Shown here one piece after another: positions 8,586 through 18,300 of a stretch of 51,909 nucleotides of DNA. Position 1 is the first letter of the stretch. Each line of letters starts with the position of its first letter. Below the pieces are notes generated by a model. That model did not search any database and was not told the origin of the DNA. It was given only the letters and a program-made list of their open reading frames with translations. The position numbers were made by a program, and so were the translations under genes. Origin of the DNA: an uncultured Flavobacteriales bacterium (lineage in GTDB: Bacteria; Bacteroidota; Bacteroidia; Flavobacteriales_D; Crocinitomicaceae); contig CAJWAO010000007.1 of assembly GCA_913020765.1 (NCBI GenBank), forward strand, positions 1 through 51,909, read 5' to 3'.

Positions 8586-10607
8586 ATGGACTTCAGCCTT
8601 CAATCTGATTTTAAACCTACAGGAGACCAACCGAGAGCAATTCTAGAGCTCACTAAAGGTGTCGAAGACAATGTTCCATTTCAAACGCTTTTAGGTGTTA
8701 CCGGAAGTGGAAAAACTTTTACCATCGCCAATGTCATCGAAAAGGTAAACAAACCGACCTTAATTCTTTCGCACAACAAAACTTTAGCAGCCCAACTTTA
8801 CGGTGAGTTCAAACAATTCTTTCCAGACAATAAAGTAGAATACTTTGTCTCATACTATGATTACTACCAACCTGAAGCATACTTACCCGTAACCAATACC
8901 TACATAGAAAAAGACCTTCAAATCAATGACGAAATCGAAAAACTCAGGCTTTCAGCAACATCAGCATTACTCTCAGGAAGACGGGATGTGATTGTGGTAG
9001 CATCTGTATCTTGTATTTATGGTATTGGTAATCCAACGGAGTTCAAAAACAGTATAATCAAGATCAAAAAAGGTGAAGTAATTCCAAGAAATAAGCTGCT
9101 CATGAAATTCGTGACAAATTTATACTCTCGGTCAGATGAGTTTTTTGAGCGAGGTACCTTCAGAGTGCGCGGAGATACTGTTGATTTATTCTTGGCATAT
9201 ACAGATTATGCCATACGCTTTGAGTTTTGGGGAGATGAAATTGAAAATATCAGCTCTATAGATCCTGAGAGCGGTGAAGAAATTGAACAATTGGATGACC
9301 TACTCATTTATCCTGCGAACTTATTTGTATCGAGTCCTGAAAATACCCAAACTGCCATTCATGAGATTCAAGACGATATGCTGCAGCAGGTTGAGGCGTT
9401 TAGAGAGGCTGGTAAAATAGAGGAAGGACAAAGGCTAAAAGACCGTGTTGAATATGATTTGGAGATGATTCGAGAGCTAGGTTATTGCTCTGGGATAGAA
9501 AATTACTCTAGGTATTTTGACCGCAGACATCCAGGACAGAGACCCTTCTGTCTCTTGGATTATTTTCCTGAGGACTACTTGATGGTGGTAGATGAAAGCC
9601 ACGTCACCTTACCGCAAGTAAAGGGGATGTATGGTGGAGACCGCGCTCGAAAGATTAATCTTGTAGATTACGGATTTAGATTGCAGGCTGCCATTGATAA
9701 CCGACCCTTAAAATTTGAAGAGTTCGAAACCATGTATGCACAGTGCATTTATGTTTCGGCAACACCGGCAGATTATGAAGTAGCGCGTTCTCAAGGTGTG
9801 ATTGTTGAACAGCTCATTCGACCTACAGGCCTTCTCGACCCAATCATTGAGGTCAAACCAAGTAAAAATCAAATTGATACGCTCATTACTGAGATTCAAA
9901 TTCGAATTGAAAAAAAAGAAAGGACGCTCGTTACGACACTAACAAAAAGGATGGCCGAAGAGCTTCAGAAATACCTTACGAAGATGGGTATACTCTGTCG
10001 CTATATTCACAGTGAAATTGATACTATTGAAAGGGTAGAAATACTTAGACAGCTGAGACTTGGTGAGTTTGACGTACTTATCGGAGTCAATTTACTTCGT
10101 GAAGGACTTGACCTTCCTGAGGTTTCTTTTGTGGCAATTTTAGATGCCGATAAAGAAGGATTTTTAAGAAACGAACGTTCGCTAGTACAGACCATTGGAA
10201 GAGCGGCTCGAAACGTAAATGGATATGTATTAATGTTTGCGGACAGAATTACAAAATCAATGCAAGCAACAATCGATAAAACTCAGAATAGAAGATCAGT
10301 CCAAGCAGCGTACAATAAGAAACATGGAATTACGCCAACAGCACTTCAAAAATCAAAAGAGCTGATTTTAGAATCTACAAAAGTTGCCGACGGCGATAAA
10401 AAAGAAAAAAGACCGAATATTACGAAGGAATTAATAAAAGAAGGCTTTAATAAAGCTGACTTTAAAAATGAAGCAGCATTGGACCTTGAGATAAAAACAG
10501 TGAAAAAAGCGATGGAAAAGGCCGCAAAAGACCTCGATTTTATAGAGGCTGCAGGTTTCAGAGATCAAATGCGGGCGCTTCAAAAACTAAAAAAATCTTA
10601 TGCTTGA
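8586..10607 (+). CDS. uvrB: Excinuclease ABC subunit B
   Basis: UvrB helicase-like subunit that loads with UvrA on damaged DNA and recruits UvrC in nucleotide excision repair. The ATG at 8586 gives the usual opening (MDFSLQSDFKPTGDQPRAI); an in-frame ATG at 8577 would overlap the putative -7 box. It is 673 residues, normal length. Visible motifs are Walker A (GVTGSGKTFT), the beta-hairpin that probes DNA (YYDYYQPEAYLP), the Walker B/DEAD-like VVDESH, helicase motif VI (QTIGRAARN) and a C-terminal UVR domain (AMEKAAKDLDFIEAAGFRDQM) that contacts UvrC. It overlaps the DUF3817 gene by 8 nt, so the two are cotranscribed. Confidence 0.97.
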   Translation: MDFSLQSDFKPTGDQPRAILELTKGVEDNVPFQTLLGVTGSGKTFTIANVIEKVNKPTLILSHNKTLAAQLYGEFKQFFPDNKVEYFVSYYDYYQPEAYLPVTNTYIEKDLQINDEIEKLRLSATSALLSGRRDVIVVASVSCIYGIGNPTEFKNSIIKIKKGEVIPRNKLLMKFVTNLYSRSDEFFERGTFRVRGDTVDLFLAYTDYAIRFEFWGDEIENISSIDPESGEEIEQLDDLLIYPANLFVSSPENTQTAIHEIQDDMLQQVEAFREAGKIEEGQRLKDRVEYDLEMIRELGYCSGIENYSRYFDRRHPGQRPFCLLDYFPEDYLMVVDESHVTLPQVKGMYGGDRARKINLVDYGFRLQAAIDNRPLKFEEFETMYAQCIYVSATPADYEVARSQGVIVEQLIRPTGLLDPIIEVKPSKNQIDTLITEIQIRIEKKERTLVTTLTKRMAEELQKYLTKMGILCRYIHSEIDTIERVEILRQLRLGEFDVLIGVNLLREGLDLPEVSFVAILDADKEGFLRNERSLVQTIGRAARNVNGYVLMFADRITKSMQATIDKTQNRRSVQAAYNKKHGITPTALQKSKELILESTKVADGDKKEKRPNITKELIKEGFNKADFKNEAALDLEIKTVKKAMEKAAKDLDFIEAAGFRDQMRALQKLKKSYA

Positions 10608-10893
10608 TAAAATCAGAATACAAGAATTTCGCATCCTTGCACTCATTGAAGGAGTATCCTATTTGACTTTTGCAGTTACGATGCCATTAAAATATGTCTA
10701 TGAGATTACAGCACCCAATTATTTTGTTGGAATGCTTCATGGCTTGGTATTTTTACTTTACTGTCTATGGTTATTGCTCTTGACCATGAAAAGGGAATGG
10801 AGCTGGTTTCGAGGAATTTTATTTTTCATTGCGTCACTCATTCCTTTTGGTACATTTTATATCGATAACAAATATTTAAAAGCAGCTATTTGA
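10600..10893 (+). CDS. DUF3817 family small membrane protein
   Basis: A 97-residue integral membrane protein with about three hydrophobic helices. The N-terminal FRILALIEGVSYLTFAVTMPLKY and the following MLHGLVFLLYCLWLL are typical of the DUF3817 family. The ATG overlaps the end of uvrB by 8 nt, which suggests translational coupling. The family's function is not established, and nothing in the context points to a role in DNA repair beyond cotranscription. Confidence 0.85.
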   Translation: MLDKIRIQEFRILALIEGVSYLTFAVTMPLKYVYEITAPNYFVGMLHGLVFLLYCLWLLLLTMKREWSWFRGILFFIASLIPFGTFYIDNKYLKAAI

Positions 10894-10976
10894 AAAATAG
10901 CTCGATTTTTAATATCTATTCACAAAACATTGTTCATCTAAAACTCAATTTTAAAGCTTCCCCTATTTAGAATTGC

Positions 10977-10984
10977 TACATTTG
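10977..10984 (+). promoter_or_regulatory. Putative -7 promoter box for fabI
   Basis: TACATTTG, a perfect TAnnTTTG match, 17 nt before the fabI ATG, predicting a leader of about 13 nt. No TTG is seen at -33. Confidence 0.5.
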
Positions 10985-11001
10985 TTTAAAAATTAAAAGT
11001 A

Positions 11002-11817
11002 ATGGCAAACGATTTGTTAAAAGGAAAACGAGGAATCATATTTGGCGCATTAAATAGCCAATCTATCGCATGGAAGGTGGCTGAGCGTGCCCACGAGGAA
11101 GGTGCTACTTTCGTACTAACTAATGCACCTATCGCCATGCGAATGGGAGAAATAAATAATCTAGCAGATGCAACCGGAAGTAAAATCATACCTGCGGATG
11201 CCACAAGTACAGAGGATCTTGACAACTTAGTTACGCAGTCTATGGAAATACTCGGTGGTAAGATTGACTTCGTTTTGCATTCCATAGGAATGTCTCCAAA
11301 CGTTCGTAAAAAGAAACATTACACGGAGAATGATTACCGTTTCTATAGTCAGACTATGGATGTTTCAGCAACTTCATTACACAAAACATTGGCAACTTTA
11401 TATAAACATGATGCAATGAATGAGTGGGGTTCTGTTTTAGCATTGTCCTACATTGCCGCTCAAAGAATTTTCCCTGACTATAATGATATGGCAGATGCCA
11501 AGTCATTGTTGGAATCTATCGCACGTTCTTTCGGTTACCATTACGGAATCAAAAATAAAGTTCGTGTAAATACAATATCTCAATCGCCTACGGTTACCAC
11601 CGCGGGACAAGGGATTAAAGGATTCAAAGAATTCATCAACTTCTCCGAGCAAATGTCGCCACTTGGAAATGCAAGTGCCTTAGCATGTGCAGACTACTGC
11701 TTAAGTATGTTCTCTGATTTAACGAAATATGTTACCATGCAGAATCTTTTCCATGATGGAGGTTTTTCAAATACAGGAGTTACCCAGCCCGTAATCGAAC
11801 GCTTCGGGGACGAATAA
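11002..11817 (+). CDS. fabI: Enoyl-[acyl-carrier-protein] reductase
   Basis: Last reductive step of the fatty-acid elongation cycle, reducing enoyl-ACP with NAD(P)H; the usual target of triclosan-type inhibitors in other bacteria. It is 271 residues. The short-chain-dehydrogenase-type fold starts with LKGKRGIIFGALNSQSIAWK (nucleotide-binding loop), and the FabI-type catalytic pair is Tyr160 and Lys167 in FPDYNDMADAK (Y-x6-K). The spacing distinguishes it from FabG-type Y-x3-K enzymes. It has its own -7 box and a terminator downstream, so it is probably transcribed alone. Confidence 0.95.
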   Translation: MANDLLKGKRGIIFGALNSQSIAWKVAERAHEEGATFVLTNAPIAMRMGEINNLADATGSKIIPADATSTEDLDNLVTQSMEILGGKIDFVLHSIGMSPNVRKKKHYTENDYRFYSQTMDVSATSLHKTLATLYKHDAMNEWGSVLALSYIAAQRIFPDYNDMADAKSLLESIARSFGYHYGIKNKVRVNTISQSPTVTTAGQGIKGFKEFINFSEQMSPLGNASALACADYCLSMFSDLTKYVTMQNLFHDGGFSNTGVTQPVIERFGDE

Positions 11818-11841
11818 AATATTACCAATAACCTACCGTAC

Positions 11842-11873
11842 AAAGGGGATCACTTAATTGGGTCCCTTTTTTT
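11842..11873 (+). terminator. Rho-independent terminator after fabI
   Basis: Stem AAAGGG (11842-11847) pairs with CCCTTT (11864-11869), with a G-T wobble extending it, followed by a run of Ts. It sits 25 nt after the fabI stop codon. Confidence 0.75.
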
Positions 11874-11916
11874 ATGAACAATACCTTCCATTCCACGTTT
11901 TAAATAAAAAAATACT

Positions 11917-12090
11917 ATGGGATTCTTTACACGAAAAAGTAAAAAAGACAAGCTAAACGAGCAATACAAGAAAAAACTAGAACAAGCCTACAAAATGTCA
12001 ACAAGCAACCGCTCTGAGAGCGACCGACTGACTGCTGAAGCCAATGACATTCTTGAGGAAATTAAGAAGCTCGAAGAGGCTGAATCTTAA
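11917..12090 (+). CDS. Lacal_2735/DUF6435 family small protein (57 aa)
   Basis: ATG 11917 to TAA 12088-12090, 57 residues. It is highly charged and predicted to be two helices: MGFFTRKSKKDKL opens it, followed by an EQYKKKLEQAYKMSTSNRSE core and a helical, acidic end (ANDILEEIKKLEEA). The pattern of a basic start, the 'L-E-x-A-x-x-x-S-T-x-N-R-x-x-S-D' core and a final amphipathic helix fits the small Bacteroidota family named Lacal_2735 or DUF6435. Function unknown. Its stop codon overlaps the stop codon of the convergent sortilin-like gene (TTAA at 12087-12090). No promoter match was found in the 43 nt after the fabI terminator. Confidence 0.8.
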   Translation: MGFFTRKSKKDKLNEQYKKKLEQAYKMSTSNRSESDRLTAEANDILEEIKKLEEAES

Positions 12091-15000
12091 TCTTTTTTCC
12101 AGTCCGCGCCTTTATTCTTTGTGTAAGGAATGATTCCTTCTAGCTTTGACTCCATCTCATTCAGTGCGCCAATTATCTCATTCAATTCAGTCCGCAAAGC
12201 ATTGTATTGCTTTTCGGCAATCTGCTTGTTTAATCGATGTGTTTTGGTGACACCAGCAGTGTTCTGGTAAATCTGATAAGCTACCATTCCGAGACGACCA
12301 GAAATACTTGGGACAGTTTCGAATTCTCTCGATGATTTCGCCTTATCGCCCCACATCAACACCTCTAAATCCTTGAGTGAAACCATCATTTCACGAATAG
12401 ACTTTAAGAACGTTAAATCCGTATTTGGATAGTTCAGCAATGCTTTTTCAATCAATTCAATGCTTTCCTTTGTTTCACCCATCACCTTCTCCGTTCCACT
12501 TACTTTTCGGTTTAGTTCTGATATTTCCGCTCGAAATGCCTTCAAGTCCTCTGGATTTTTAGCAAGTAAAGTTTGGTTGTTTAAGCCCTTTACAGTGAAC
12601 GCCTGTTTATCCACTAAAAGCTCAACGATTCCGTCTTTTACAAGACTTACACTCACAGAGTAATCACCTGGCGTAACCAAGAAACCACTTCCTTTTGAAC
12701 CTACTGGATCGGTAGTATTCGTTCTTAAATTCCATACCTGACGCTGAATTCCTTTTTTAGGAGTTGATTTCATACGACGAATCTCACTTCCTGAAGCATC
12801 GTAAATCTGCCATACTAAGGAGGCTTTGCCTTCTAAATCCTCTGCCCGAATCTCCTCAAAGGAAGGATAATAGACAGGCTCGCCATCTTTCTCTAGTTTC
12901 TTCTCCTTTTTCTGCCTTTTTGAACGCAATGAAGAGGCCACTTTATCTAAATAGAGACTAAAGGTGGCACCAAATTCAGGGTTTTTGGCTGACCACATAT
13001 TATGACCTTGAGAGCCTGTACCACGGCCACCTAATGGTGTTGCCGGAACATATAGTAATGCATCTTTCACTGGAAAAAGATGTGCTCTTTTATTCAAAAT
13101 ATCTTCACCAACTGTACGAAGTGGCTCATAATTATCTAAAACGTAAAACCCTCTTCCGAAAGTAGCTGCGACAAGATCATTTTCTCTTTGTTGAATATCT
13201 AAATCATAAACGGCGATGGTCGGCAGTCCTGATAGTTTTGTCCAGTGTTGACCTTTGTCAATAGAGAAAAAGGCACCAAATTCAGTTCCAACAAACAGTA
13301 AATCCGGATTGACATGGTCTTGCTTGATACAGTATACGTTTCCTCTTTTCGGAAGATTCGAAGCAATCGACTCCCAAGACTTTCCTTGATCGCTTGTACG
13401 CAATAAATAAGGTGTGAAATCTCCATCTCGCTGACTATTAAAAGCGACGAAGGCCTCATTTACATCATGTAAAGATGCGGTGAGCATATTGACCTTAGTA
13501 CGCGTTGGAACGCCTTTAATCTCATCGATCTTACGCCATGTTTTTCCGTCATCGTTGGTGACTTGAATCAAGCCATCGTCTGTTCCAGCATAAAGCAAAC
13601 CTTGTTTCAAAGGCGATTCATCCAAGGCAACGATATTTCCATAGATCGTCGTGGACTTATTCTTCATGACGGCATCCATGGTCCAAACCTGACCCATTAC
13701 CGGTAATTTATTTCGGTCCAGCTGACGTGATAAATCTGGAGAAATTGTTTTCCAATCATCTCCTCTATTCTCAGATTTAAACAACTTATTGGCAGCAAAA
13801 TAGATGGTCGAAGCATCATGTCGAGAAACCAATAAAGGAGCATCCCAATTCCATCGATAAGCTGGCTCATTTTCACCAGGCATCGGTTGAATCGGCACTT
13901 TTTCACCTGAGGCTTTGTCATAACGGACAATCCAGCCATATTGAGCTTGAGCATAAGTAATATTCGGATTCTCCCAATCCGTTGCAGATTCAAAGCCATC
14001 TCCACCATTGGTGATAAACCAATCAAGGTTTAAAATACCGGCAGAATTTTTAGTTGCAGAAGGACCTCCCATGGAGTTGTTGTCCTGAGTTCCACCGTAA
14101 ATGTTGTAAAAAGGAGCATCATTGTCCGTAGTAACCTTATAAAATTGAATGATCGGTATATTGGCAAAATATCTCCACTCTTTGGCATGTGTGTAAGTCT
14201 CATATACGCCTCCGTCACAACCAACAACCCAATGATCAGTATTACTCGGGTCTATCCAAATAACATGGTTGTCAACATGTTTCTTATTCTCACCCGTGCG
14301 CTGAAATGTCTTACCGCCATCCTCAGTGTGATGCAGATAGGTATTCATTGAGAATACTTTGTTGACGTCTTTAGGATCACAGAAAATTTCTTGGTAATAA
14401 TTACCACTAGTCGCATAATCGCTTTGCTTTGACCAGTTTTCTCCTTTGTTCGTTGATTTGTAGAAGCCTTTCTGACCATATCTAGCCTCGACAATGGCAT
14501 AGACTACATTTGGATCGGCTGGCGAAACTGATAGCCCTACACGGCCCATATAACCTGCTGGTAATCCTTTGTTAATCTCTACCCAGGTATCTCCACCATC
14601 AATAGACTTATATAGACCTGACTCTGGACCACCACTGATAAATGTCCATTCTCTTCTTCTTCGCTGATGCGCAGAGGCATATAATATATTTGGATTAGAA
14701 GGGTCCATATGTATTTCTGCAATACCCGTGTTTTCGGAAACAAATAAGGTTCTATTCCATGTCTTTCCGCCATCTGTGGTTTTGTATACGCCTCGGTCGC
14801 CTCCACTGCTCCATAGTGGACCATAGGCAGCAACCCATAGCGTATTTTCATCTGTAGGATGTATTACGATTCCTCCAATATGTTCACTGTTTTTTAGCCC
14901 CATATTTTTAAATGATTTTCCAGCATCAAGAGACTTGTAGACCCCATCCCCATATGATACAGAACGTTGGTTATTATTTTCCCCAGAACCCACCCAAACT

Positions 15001-15302
15001 GTATTTTTATTAGATGGCGCAATTTTAACACAACCAATGGAATAAGAGGCGTACGTATCAAAAATAGGCTCGAAAGTAATGCCATGATTTTGTGTTTTCC
15101 ATAGGCCACCTGAGGCAGTAGATACATACCAAGTATCCGTATTAGAAGGATGGATCGCAATATCAGATACCCGACCTGAAGTTAATGCAGGCCCGACCAT
15201 TCTGAAAGAAAGAGCTGAAACCGTACCAGCATCAATATTATTTTTTTGTTGTGCACAGGCCGAAAAAGCCAGTGTGATAAAAATGAGATTAAGAAACTTC
15301 AT
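12087..15302 (-). CDS. Sortilin/VPS10-like Asp-box (BNR) beta-propeller lipoprotein
   Basis: A 1071-residue exported lipoprotein: signal FLNLIFITLAFSAC with cysteine 16. The first roughly 700 residues carry many Asp-box (BNR) motifs, for example TTDGGKTWNRT, SIDGGDTWVE, TEDGGKTFQRT, TNDDGKTWRK and SIDKGQHWTK, which mark a sortilin/VPS10-type beta-propeller. The remaining 370 residues have a beta-rich segment and a helical C-terminus. Proteins of this type are commonly labelled glycosyl hydrolase or VPS10-domain protein in Bacteroidota, but I see no motif that proves catalysis. Its downstream neighbour on the minus strand is the DUF6435 gene's tail; upstream on the same strand is another Asp-box protein with a T9SS signal, 52 nt away. 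Confidence 0.85.
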   Translation of the reverse strand: MKFLNLIFITLAFSACAQQKNNIDAGTVSALSFRMVGPALTSGRVSDIAIHPSNTDTWYVSTASGGLWKTQNHGITFEPIFDTYASYSIGCVKIAPSNKNTVWVGSGENNNQRSVSYGDGVYKSLDAGKSFKNMGLKNSEHIGGIVIHPTDENTLWVAAYGPLWSSGGDRGVYKTTDGGKTWNRTLFVSENTGIAEIHMDPSNPNILYASAHQRRRREWTFISGGPESGLYKSIDGGDTWVEINKGLPAGYMGRVGLSVSPADPNVVYAIVEARYGQKGFYKSTNKGENWSKQSDYATSGNYYQEIFCDPKDVNKVFSMNTYLHHTEDGGKTFQRTGENKKHVDNHVIWIDPSNTDHWVVGCDGGVYETYTHAKEWRYFANIPIIQFYKVTTDNDAPFYNIYGGTQDNNSMGGPSATKNSAGILNLDWFITNGGDGFESATDWENPNITYAQAQYGWIVRYDKASGEKVPIQPMPGENEPAYRWNWDAPLLVSRHDASTIYFAANKLFKSENRGDDWKTISPDLSRQLDRNKLPVMGQVWTMDAVMKNKSTTIYGNIVALDESPLKQGLLYAGTDDGLIQVTNDDGKTWRKIDEIKGVPTRTKVNMLTASLHDVNEAFVAFNSQRDGDFTPYLLRTSDQGKSWESIASNLPKRGNVYCIKQDHVNPDLLFVGTEFGAFFSIDKGQHWTKLSGLPTIAVYDLDIQQRENDLVAATFGRGFYVLDNYEPLRTVGEDILNKRAHLFPVKDALLYVPATPLGGRGTGSQGHNMWSAKNPEFGATFSLYLDKVASSLRSKRQKKEKKLEKDGEPVYYPSFEEIRAEDLEGKASLVWQIYDASGSEIRRMKSTPKKGIQRQVWNLRTNTTDPVGSKGSGFLVTPGDYSVSVSLVKDGIVELLVDKQAFTVKGLNNQTLLAKNPEDLKAFRAEISELNRKVSGTEKVMGETKESIELIEKALLNYPNTDLTFLKSIREMMVSLKDLEVLMWGDKAKSSREFETVPSISGRLGMVAYQIYQNTAGVTKTHRLNKQIAEKQYNALRTELNEIIGALNEMESKLEGIIPYTKNKGADWKKD

Positions 15303-15354
15303 AAGCTATTGTGAATTTATTTTTTAGTTGTTGTTATTCTATGGAGCATTAGGG

Positions 15355-18300
15355 TTAGTTAATGGTAATCTTTTCTACATGATTTTTTTGACCATCGTTA
15401 ACATGTAAGACGTAAATACCTGCCTTCACGTCTAAATCAATAAGTGATTCCTGTGTATGTAATATTTGATGATGTACAATTCTTCCATCTGAAGCATACA
15501 CAATTAGCTTTGGCGACGACAAAGCATGCATTATTCGAAACTGACCTTTAGATGGATTTGGATAAATGGAAAATGGTACCACCGATTCGTCTATCCCACT
15601 CATCTGCCCCATAACATTGATGTTGTCCAAGAAAAAATTATTACCATAACCATTGATACCAACGAAACGAAGAGCAACACTTTGTCCTAAGTAGGCACTT
15701 AAATCAATCGAATTGTTCACGGACCAATCTGCACAATCCGATGGATACCAATCATCGTTGGTACTAGGAACAGTAATCAAATCTTCACCATAAGCATAGA
15801 ACAACGTGTCATAGCTCTCCCAACAGTCTGAACTGATATCAATTCGGAAACCGTCTTCATAGCTACCACCCCATTTGGTGTATGCATAATCATATTCCAA
15901 TATTGCACTCAAAGCAGTTGTTAAGTCTATTTTCGGTGAAATTAATTCTGCCTCATCTCCCGATTGACTAATCGCAAAGTGGTTAATCATGATACAATTT
16001 GTTGGGCTACATTCTGGGCCATTTTCTGTGTAAAAAGGTGACCAACCAAAAGAATTATTCGCATTGTATTGCGTCCAAAATTCAGTAATTCCAGACTCAA
16101 AGTCTTCAATTACGTCGAGAGGTGTAAGTGCTTCTTGATATTCAATAAACATTGGATAGCTTTGTGTACTTGTCCCGAAATCATCTGTAACAGTAAGAGT
16201 CACATCGTAGAAACCGGCGTTTTCATAAACAACCAATGGATTTTGCTCATTAGAGCTTGCAGGCATACCCCCCGGAAAAGACCAAGACCATGTTGGATTT
16301 TCTGAAGACAGCACAGAATGATCAATAAACTGAACCTGATTATCTAGACAAGAGACTTTGAATTTATCCGCCGCGATTTGCGCCATGGGGACAGAGTTTT
16401 CATACAATTCAACCTCATATACACTTCTATTTGTGGCGTTTCGCAACAAACCATCCTTGTATTTTACTACTAGCTTGGTAGAGGTTGAACTTAAAGGCAG
16501 GTTGTTGTTAAATAATGCCCATTCAGTCATTGAATTATTTCGATAATAAACCGCTCTTCGCGTGCCAATATATACGCCTCCTGCGGTTCCTTTTTGATGT
16601 TCAATATTCGTAATCACTTCTCCATTCAGTGTGGAAGTGGTATAATTCCCCCATGTTGCACCTCCATCCGTCGATTTAAAAACCATGCGGCCATCTAAAT
16701 TGGTGGACCCATATTGAGAAGTTCTCGCCGCCCAAACAACATTTTCATCATTTGCACTCACTGCTATATCGAAAGGAACCCATAAATCTCCATTTAGCAA
16801 AGCGTTTGGCGGCGTGATTTCTGTCCAATTTAGACCACCATCTTGGGTTTTCCATATTTTTTTATCTCCCCACCAGCTCTCATAGGTTGTAACATATATG
16901 TAATCTAAATCAGCTCTTGACAACTCAATGCTCATCACCTTGGCTTCAAAGGAATGAACTACTGAGAAGGTCAAGCCATTGTCCTCTGTTTTTAATAAGC
17001 TATTTCCCCTACCGAGATATATATGTTGGTTATTTCGTGGGTCCCATTCCAAGGTTGACGACTCACCAAAGATATAAGAGGCATTTGGTAGGGAATCGAA
17101 TTGAAAGCCATCGATATTTTGGGTTCGATCACCGGATAGAATTCTTCCTTCGTAATCATCGTAAGCAATTCTATCATTTCCAAAATTCACGAAACCTCGT
17201 ATACCATCTCCCCCCCCTGTACAAATCCAATCATTTATATAGGTATCGTTGTCTTTCAATAAGGTACCATTATGATATGCTCCACCGAGCATTACGTCTG
17301 TCTGTGGGCTTGCTCCAAAACCCCAAAAATCAGTCCCTTCAATGCCAACTTGAGACTTATTAATTGTGGTCCCACCATCCGTTGACATGAAAATACCTCC
17401 ATCACAGGCAATCCATAATTCATCGCCAAAAAAACGAATATCATGAATGTCTGCATGAACATAACCAGGCTCAGCAGGTTCGGACCATTTTGCTGGACAA
17501 ACCCAAGTCACTCCCGCATCATACGATACCCAATGGTTCACTCCTCCCAGATGGAGTTTATCTGGGTTTGCAGGATCTACTGCCAAGGCAACATCGTAAT
17601 AGTATTGACCACCATCGTCTTGACCCTCTTTATCCCATCCCATCATATTTATATTGGTCAATGAAGGTGGTCCAGCTGGCTGGTTTCCACAGCATTGGAA
17701 GGTCCATGTTGTACCTTCATCCTGAGATATATATATTCCATAGGTGCCACTACCCCCGTTGGCCGATCCTGTTGCATTTGCGTATACAAGACTCGGATTG
17801 GCAGGTGTTACCGCAATCTCAACACGTTCTTGATGGTCATTTGGACCTATTGGGTTTGGCCAACCCGTTGTTTGAATCGTAAATGAATTGCCTCCATCTA
17901 TTGATTTATAAAACTCGGTATGATTATCTACTACCTTAATCGTGTAAAGTATTGAGGCATTTGATGGATTGATTTCAATTTCCTGAAATTCTCCATCCAT
18001 AACCTCAATCCAATTCAATCCTCCGTCTATTGATTTAAAAAAACCTCTATTCGAGGACAAATAAAGTTCTGACGGGATGGAAGGGTGCATAACAATATCC
18101 TTCACATTATGGTCTTCTGATTGGAAGGCAGCATCTCCTATTTCAAACCACGTTAAACCCCCGTCAAGGGTTTTAAAGAGGTCACCGTTACTTTCGAAAT
18201 AAACAATGTCAGGGTTAGAATGATCAATTTCCAAAGCAAAAATTCTGTTAAGAACAAGGTCCCTAGTCATTAACGACCAATTTGCTCCAGCATTTATGGA

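Noticed and set aside
16917-17363. 148-codon plus-strand frame opposite the secreted Asp-box protein
   Set aside because: Antisense shadow of a repeat-rich gene with strong sense-strand evidence.
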